A stretch of 26,362 nt of DNA, taken from positions 1 to 26,362 of the forward strand of contig CAJTXF010000033.1 in assembly GCA_910580045.1 (NCBI GenBank), in the 5' to 3' direction. The notes under the pieces were generated by a model. It made no database searches and was not told where the DNA came from. It was given only the letters and a program-made list of their open reading frames with translations. Origin of the DNA: an uncultured Eubacteriales bacterium (GTDB taxonomy: Bacteria > Bacillota > Clostridia > Oscillospirales > Acutalibacteraceae). Positions 22,666 through 26,362 of this stretch are shown here, piece after piece (within the stretch, counting starts at the first letter, position 1; each line of letters starts with the position of its first letter). Made by a program: the position numbers and the translations under genes.

Positions 22666-23256
22666 TTAAAACACATGCCCATCCTGGGGCCGCTTCAAAT
22701 CCGTGGGCAGCAGGGAGTACAGGCTCAAATCCACAATGCCCTTGTCCGGCCAGTAGAACCCCTCCCGGATGGTGCCCTCCTTCACAAAGCCGCAGCGCTC
22801 CAGCACCAGAATGCCCCGGTAGTTGGCGGGCAGCACATAGGCCTGGATGCGGTGGACCCCCACATTGACCATCAGATAGTCCACGCAGGCCCGCAGGGCG
22901 CCGGTGGCCAGGCTCTCCCCCCTGCGGGTGCGGCTGAGGGTGAACCGCACGGTCACTGCCTGGGTCCTGGGCTCAATGCTGTAGATTTCGAACACGCCAG
23001 CCAGACGGCTGCCGCCTCCCTCCGGATAGATGCCCAGCATCACAGCCACCCTGTCCCGGAACATGGCCTCAGCCTGCAAAAGCCTTGTGACGCACTGCTC
23101 TGGAGACTGCAGGGGCCCAGTGGGGGCATAGCGGAAATTCTCCTCATCCCCCAGCACATCCCACAGCGCGGGCAAATCCAAATCAGACATCCGGGCCAGG
23201 GACACCCCCTGCCCGGCGATAAACGGAAAACTGGAAAACAGAAGCCCTGTGTTCAC
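22666..23256 (-). CDS. GNAT acetyltransferase, RimJ/RimL type
   Basis: About 196 aa. Domain features: IAGQGVSLARMSDLDLPALWDVLGDEENFRYAP at the start, LAGVFEIYSIEPRTQAVTVRFTLSRTRRGESLATGALRACVDYLMVNVGVHRIQAYVLPANYRGILVLERCGFVKEGTIREGFYW. That block is the RimJ/L (ribosomal-protein or small-molecule acetyltransferase) signature, and the acetyl-CoA loop is TRRGESLATGALR. GTG 23256 is preferred because GAGAGGGGG lies 6 nt before it; an ATG at 23277 has no ribosome site. The 173 bp to the upstream HAD gene hold a small CCTGTT/AACAGG hairpin and no convincing promoter. Substrate unknown. Confidence 0.85.
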   Translation of the reverse strand: MNTGLLFSSFPFIAGQGVSLARMSDLDLPALWDVLGDEENFRYAPTGPLQSPEQCVTRLLQAEAMFRDRVAVMLGIYPEGGGSRLAGVFEIYSIEPRTQAVTVRFTLSRTRRGESLATGALRACVDYLMVNVGVHRIQAYVLPANYRGILVLERCGFVKEGTIREGFYWPDKGIVDLSLYSLLPTDLKRPQDGHVF

Positions 23257-23429
23257 GGGCGTCCCCCTCTCTCCCATACGGGAAATGGTACGGGCTGAAT
23301 CAGGGCCTTTCTGAAACACCGAAAACGTTGTCTTTGCCCATAAGCAGCCCACTTCTGCGTGGAAAATCCCTGTGCGGCCCTGTTGTGGGAACAGGCTCTG
23401 CCGCAGCGGTTCTCCCCCTGATTTAAGCC

Positions 23430-24053
23430 CTAGTCCAGCAGCTCCAGCAGTCCCCGGGGCTCTGTGACGGCAGGCGCGCCCTCTGCCTGGCCGAAGCCAT
23501 AGGCCGCGTGGATAAAGGGGACTCCCGCCTTGCCGGCAGCTTCCTCATCCATGTGGGTGTCCCCCACATAGACAGGATGGGCCAGATGCAGGCGTTCCGC
23601 CACCAGCCGGATGTTATCCCACTTGGGGCGGCCTGTGCGGCCAATGCACTCCCAGTCCGCAAAGTACTTCTCCAGCCCATGGGCAGCGAAAAAGGCGGGA
23701 ATGTACTCAGGCCCGCAGTTGCTCACAATGGCCAGGGGGAACCGCCCTGCCAGAGCGGCCAGGGTCTCCTCCATGCCTTCATACAGCACCCCGCCGTGTT
23801 CCCGCAGATAGGCGTCCTCCACCAGGCACAGCTTGCCGAACAGCTCCGCGCCCCGCTCGGGGGAGAGGTGGGGGAAGAGCTTCTTCATCAGCTGGGGGGC
23901 AGTCATGCCCATCACACTGCCCAGCTCCTCCCTGGTGGGGGGCCGGGGGATGTCCGGCTCGTTGGCCAAAGCCAGGGCCCAGATATCTGTCAGGGCCCCG
24001 GTGGAATCCCAGAGGGTGCCGTCCAAATCAAAAATGACGCCATCGCAGTTCAT
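23430..24053 (-). CDS. HAD-superfamily phosphatase (phosphoglycolate phosphatase-like)
   Basis: 207 aa. All four HAD motifs are present: I, FDLDGTLWDS (Asp9 and Asp11); II, AIVSNCG; III, the Lys in GRPKWDN; IV, VYVGDTHMDEEAAGKAG. The cap (about residues 18-85, all helical) is the C1 type of the phosphoglycolate phosphatase/beta-phosphoglucomutase group. It hydrolyses a small phosphorylated metabolite not identifiable from sequence. ATG 24053 follows AAGGAG by 9 nt. An AT-rich palindrome, ATACT-TTAT-AGTAT, lies upstream (near 24088-24101 on the + strand), where a promoter or operator would sit. Confidence 0.9.
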   Translation of the reverse strand: MNCDGVIFDLDGTLWDSTGALTDIWALALANEPDIPRPPTREELGSVMGMTAPQLMKKLFPHLSPERGAELFGKLCLVEDAYLREHGGVLYEGMEETLAALAGRFPLAIVSNCGPEYIPAFFAAHGLEKYFADWECIGRTGRPKWDNIRLVAERLHLAHPVYVGDTHMDEEAAGKAGVPFIHAAYGFGQAEGAPAVTEPRGLLELLD

Positions 24054-24179
24054 GGTTGCAGTCTCCTTTATGTAGAGTGTGGTAACTTATACTTTATAGT
24101 ATGAGGTTTTGGATGGGGGCGCCTGTTGGCTGGAACCAGGGGAGGGTGCCGCGGCCCAAATCCGTCAGCCTCAGCAGAC

Positions 24180-24878
24180 TCAGCAGGCCCCTTTACCAAT
24201 CCATGCCTGGGTGTACGGGCACACCTCAATACATTTCCCGCAAAGAGTAATCTCTTTCCCCACCCGCTCTAAGGCCAGCGCCCGCGCCGCCTTCCGGCAG
24301 GCCTCCACATCCACCAGGGCCTCCCGCTCCACTTTCACATTCCAAAGCGCCCCCTGGATTGCCCTCCCCGGGCACTGCTCCTGACAGCGTGTACAGCCGC
24401 CGCACTGAGAGCTGTTCACAGGCTGGCCCAGGCTCTCAAAGGGGGCGTCCGTCAGCACGGAGCTCAGCCGCACTGCCGGGCCAAACTCCGGCGTGACCAG
24501 CAGGGCTGATTTCCCAATCCAGCCCAGCCCGCTGCGGGTGGCGCAGGTCTTGTGGGGGAGAGGGGTCCTGTACCCAGCGGACTCCGCCACAGAGGTGGTG
24601 GTCTGGGCCAAAGCCCGGAATCCCCGCTCCTGGAGGAAAGAGGCCGCGGTTTCCGCCAGAATGTCCAGGCGGGCGTTCAGGGCGTGGTACTGCTCGTAAT
24701 AGTCCTGAGTGGGGCCTTCTGCAATCCCGCGTATTGTGGAGGCAGGCAGCGCCACCGCCAGGGATACGCACCGGCTCCAAGTATCAGACAGGGCGCTGAT
24801 ATCCCCAAAGCCCACCAGGTCCGCGCCGCTGGACTGGAGCAGGGAGCGCAGTTCACTGGTACAGAGGGGGCCGTTCAT
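24180..24878 (-). CDS. QueG-like protein with a double 4Fe-4S domain, probably not an epoxyqueuosine reductase
   Basis: 232 aa, much shorter than QueG (about 380 aa), and lacking the C-terminal HEAT-repeat part. It retains the corrinoid-binding-like half with ATRSGLGWIGKSALLVTPEFGPAVRLSSVLTD and two ferredoxin motifs, CGGCTRCQEQCP and CGKCIEVCPY. In QueG the segment before RxGLGWIGKN is D-x-A-P-x-x-E-R, with Asp as general acid. Here the matching stretch reads YRTPLPHKTCAT (from Tyr103), so the Asp is absent. The role is therefore probably electron transfer or corrinoid-related and is unknown. It is translationally coupled to metA: ATGA overlap, with GGAGG inside the metA end. Confidence 0.82.
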   Translation of the reverse strand: MNGPLCTSELRSLLQSSGADLVGFGDISALSDTWSRCVSLAVALPASTIRGIAEGPTQDYYEQYHALNARLDILAETAASFLQERGFRALAQTTTSVAESAGYRTPLPHKTCATRSGLGWIGKSALLVTPEFGPAVRLSSVLTDAPFESLGQPVNSSQCGGCTRCQEQCPGRAIQGALWNVKVEREALVDVEACRKAARALALERVGKEITLCGKCIEVCPYTQAWIGKGAC

Positions 24879-25819
24879 AAAAAAGCGCCTCCTTCTGCCG
24901 GAGCATTCTCGTCAATAAAATCATAGGGCACCTGCTGATATACATAATAGTTCAGCCAGTTGGACACCAGCAGGTGGGCATTGCTCCGCCAGGTAAAGGG
25001 AGGGGTCTTGGCCGGGTCATCATCAGGAAAATAGTGATAGGGCACCTGAGGGTTCAGCCCTTTGTTCACATCCCGGAAGTATTCCTTTGCCAGCGTGTCC
25101 CGGTCGTATTCCGCGTGTCCGGTGACAAAAATCCGCCGCCCGCCCCGCTGGGCCGCAATATGCAGCCCGGCCAAATCAGACATTGCCAGGGGGATAAGCT
25201 CCTGGTGGGCCTGTATATCCTCCAGCAGTACTTGGGTGTACCGGGAGTGGGGGGCAAAGTAGTTGTCGTCAAAGCCCCGCATCAGGGGGTGATAAGGGTT
25301 CAGCACCCGGTGATTATAGATGCCGCTGAGCTTTTCCGGCAGGGGGTGTTTCTGTATCCCATAATGATAGTACAGCCCGGCCTGGGCGCCCCAGCAGATA
25401 TAGAGGGAGGAGTACACGTTCTTTTGAGACCAATCCATAATGGCGCACATCTCCTGCCAGTAGTCTACCTCCTCAAAGGGCAGCTTCTCTACTGGCGCGC
25501 CGGTGATAATAAGCCCGTCGAACCGCTCCTCCCGCACATCGGCAAAGGTTTTGTAGAACTTATTGAGATGAGAGGGGCTGGTGTTCTTGCTGATATGGGA
25601 GGCTGGGTGAAGCAGCTCCACATTCACCTGCAAGGGGGAGTTGCTCAGCAGCCGCAGCAGCTGGGTCTCGGTCTCCATTTTGGTGGGCATCAAATTCAGG
25701 ATGGCAATGCGCAGGGGGCGGATATCCTGGGTGAGGGCCCGGCTTTCTGGCATCACAAAGATATTCTCTCCCTCCAGCACTTCTATTGCGGGCAAATCCG
25801 CGCTGACGCGAATGGGCAT
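24875..25819 (-). CDS. metA: Homoserine O-acetyltransferase, MetA type
   Basis: 314 aa, near full family length. It activates homoserine for methionine synthesis in the cytoplasm. Residues counted directly: Cys142 (the acyl-carrying Cys in YICWGAQAG), His235 and Glu237 (TGHAEYD) form the catalytic set. Position 111 is Glu (TGAPVEKLPFEEVDYW) rather than the Gly of E. coli MetA; in this family Glu111 marks use of acetyl-CoA instead of succinyl-CoA, so the product should be O-acetylhomoserine. ATG 25819 has a weak AAGAAAGG about 10 nt upstream. No SAM riboswitch or T-box precedes it. The QueG-like gene overlaps its stop. Confidence 0.95.
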   Translation of the reverse strand: MPIRVSADLPAIEVLEGENIFVMPESRALTQDIRPLRIAILNLMPTKMETETQLLRLLSNSPLQVNVELLHPASHISKNTSPSHLNKFYKTFADVREERFDGLIITGAPVEKLPFEEVDYWQEMCAIMDWSQKNVYSSLYICWGAQAGLYYHYGIQKHPLPEKLSGIYNHRVLNPYHPLMRGFDDNYFAPHSRYTQVLLEDIQAHQELIPLAMSDLAGLHIAAQRGGRRIFVTGHAEYDRDTLAKEYFRDVNKGLNPQVPYHYFPDDDPAKTPPFTWRSNAHLLVSNWLNYYVYQQVPYDFIDENAPAEGGAFL

Positions 25820-25837
25820 ACAGACACAGCCTTTCTT

Positions 25838-25867
25838 AATATAGAATCAGGACATGGCAGAGCACAA
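25838..25867 (-). promoter_or_regulatory. Possible metA promoter
   Basis: On the minus strand TTGTGC (25867-25862), 18-bp spacer, TATATT (25843-25838). The leader would be only about 10-15 nt. It is divergent from the promoter array; the A-rich stretch between them could serve as an UP element for either side. Confidence 0.5.
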
Positions 25868-25895
25868 AAAAAATAAAGTTTTTGGAAAAAGGGGG

Positions 25896-25924
25896 TTGAC
25901 AAACCCGGAAAAAAGTCATATAAT
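25896..25924 (+). promoter_or_regulatory. Promoter P1 of the array
   Basis: TTGACA (25896-25901), 17-bp spacer, TATAAT (25919-25924), both at consensus. It lacks the GTCAAG downstream half-site of P2-P5. Its transcript begins near the hairpin TGCGG/CCGCA (about 25934-25949), and a GGCGC/GCGCC stem follows at 25972-25992. Confidence 0.88.
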
Positions 25925-26032
25925 AGCGAACGTTGCGGCGCAAACCGCAGCAGGACTATTATAACATATCAGGCGCGGGTTTGTACAGCGCCGGGAGTCA
26001 AAAAAGTTTTTTCAAAAACTTGGAAAAACCCC

Positions 26033-26061
26033 TTGACAAACCAAACGCGATGTGATATCAT
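26033..26061 (+). promoter_or_regulatory. Promoter P2 of the array
   Basis: TTGACA (26033-26038), 17-bp spacer, TATCAT (26056-26061). CTTGAC at 26032-26037 is mirrored by GTCAAG at 26063-26068. Upstream is an A/T-rich stretch, AAAAAAGTTTTTTCAAAAA. Confidence 0.85.
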
Positions 26062-26128
26062 AGTCAAGCTCTCCCGAGAGAGCAGCCAAGCCGAAAGGCG
26101 AGGCGAAAAACTTTTTTCAAAAAAGTAC

Positions 26129-26157
26129 TTGACAAATCAAACCGAGTGTGGTAAGAT
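26129..26157 (+). promoter_or_regulatory. Promoter P3 of the array
   Basis: TTGACA (26129-26134), 17-bp spacer, TAAGAT (26152-26157). The flanking inverted repeat extends to ACTTGAC / GTCAAGT (26127-26133 and 26159-26165). Confidence 0.85.
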
Positions 26158-26225
26158 AGTCAAGTCGCCCGAAAGGGAGACTTCTCACAGAAAAGTGAGA
26201 GCGCGAAAAAAGTTGAAAAAAGTAC

Positions 26226-26254
26226 TTGACAAATCGAGCCGAGTATGGTAAGAT
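26226..26254 (+). promoter_or_regulatory. Promoter P4 of the array
   Basis: TTGACA (26226-26231), 17-bp spacer, TAAGAT (26249-26254), with GTCAAG at 26256-26261 and AAAAAAGTTGAAAAAAGTAC directly upstream. Confidence 0.85.
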
Positions 26255-26319
26255 AGTCAAGCCTCTCGAAAGAGAGACCTCGCGAAAAGCGAGGGGCGCG
26301 AAAAAAGTTGAAAAAGTAC

Positions 26320-26348
26320 TTGACAAATCAAACCAAATGTGGTAAGAT
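26320..26348 (+). promoter_or_regulatory. Promoter P5 of the array
   Basis: TTGACA (26320-26325), 17-bp spacer, TAAGAT (26343-26348), with GTCAAG at 26350-26355. The predicted transcription start is at about 26355. The window ends 7 bases later, so the gene it serves is not seen. Confidence 0.85.
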
Positions 26349-26362
26349 AGTCAAGCGCTGAA

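Larger units (their letters stand above)
26033..26355 (+). repeat. Diverged tandem repeats of about 95 bp, each a promoter plus two hairpins
   Basis: The -35 elements of P2 to P5 lie 96, 97 and 94 bp apart. Each unit runs: A-rich block, ACTTGACAAA-type -35, TAAGAT-type -10, AGTCAAG, two small hairpins, then GCGAAAAA leading into the next unit. Stems differ between units: GCTCTC/GAGAGC (26068-26083) and GCC-GAAA-GGC (26090-26099); GTC/GAC with CCC-GAAA-GGG (26164-26181) and TCTCAC/GTGAGA (26183-26200); CTCTC-GAAA-GAGAG (26263-26276) and CCTCGC/GCGAGG (26278-26294). No protein-coding gene is supported between 25820 and the window end. The layout is that of stable-RNA promoters, so an rRNA (or tRNA) operon is expected to follow. 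Confidence 0.85.

Noticed and set aside
25820..25895. SAM riboswitch or T-box before metA
   Set aside because: The metA leader on the minus strand is too short and lacks both the SAM-I core and the T-box GGTGG sequence.
26033..26251. A 72-codon open frame across the promoter repeats, and a 69-codon frame on the other strand
   Set aside because: Both run through repeated promoters and hairpins, have no ribosome site, and contain repeated peptides only because the DNA repeats.

Overview
The window looks like chromosomal DNA of a high-GC, low-oxygen member of the Clostridia (Bacillota), most like the Oscillospiraceae/Ruminococcaceae. This is inferred from the gene set: a SpoVB-type flippase next to HU, TmcAL (YlbM), CdaA-CdaR, DUF951, a MetA with the acetyl-CoA signature, acetate kinase and an SLH-anchored cell-wall hydrolase. 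AAGGAGG-type ribosome sites and TTG/GTG starts fit as well. No phage, transposase or CRISPR array was found.

Layout. 142-3658 (+): SpoVB/MurJ-type flippase, HU with its own promoter and terminator, and an RsmF-type rRNA m5C methyltransferase whose stop overlaps that of the convergent tmcAL (3655-4851, -). 4928-7205 (+): a GrpB-GNAT fusion and acetate kinase. 7441-10377 (+): a strong promoter, a structured leader of about 180 nt, and a 905-aa secreted SLH/SH3/Ig-like/lysozyme protein whose lysozyme domain is split by an SH3 domain. 10462-11834 (-): a cysteine desulfurase coupled to a DUF3343 (Se/S-carrier-like) protein. 12174-14701 (+): cdaA, cdaR and DUF951, ended by a 168-bp MITE that supplies the DUF951 stop codon. 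14975-18320 (+): prfA, a Sua5/TsaC-CoaE fusion and a lytic transglycosylase. 18379-20631 (+): promoter, long structured leader, mgtE and a GNAT. 20688-25819 (-): YbjQ, NfeD-SPFH pair, GNAT, HAD phosphatase, and a metA/QueG-like overlapping pair. 25896-26362 (+): five consecutive sigma-A promoters in repeat units of about 95 bp, of the kind found ahead of an rRNA operon, which would begin just outside the window.

How the parts relate. Several genes concern the cell envelope: flippase, CdaA/CdaR c-di-AMP synthesis, SLH lysozyme, lytic transglycosylase and the SPFH/NfeD membrane pair. Several serve translation: RsmF, TmcAL, RF1, the t6A-forming Sua5 domain and the predicted rRNA promoters. Acetate links AckA and TmcAL, since TmcAL uses acetate directly; that link is biochemical knowledge and is not evidence of co-regulation.

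The most unusual signals are the promoter array (inverted CTTGAC/GTCAAG half-sites around four of the five promoters, with hairpins between units that change sequence but keep GAAA loops), the two long leaders that match no riboswitch consensus I know, the split lysozyme, and the Sua5-CoaE fusion.
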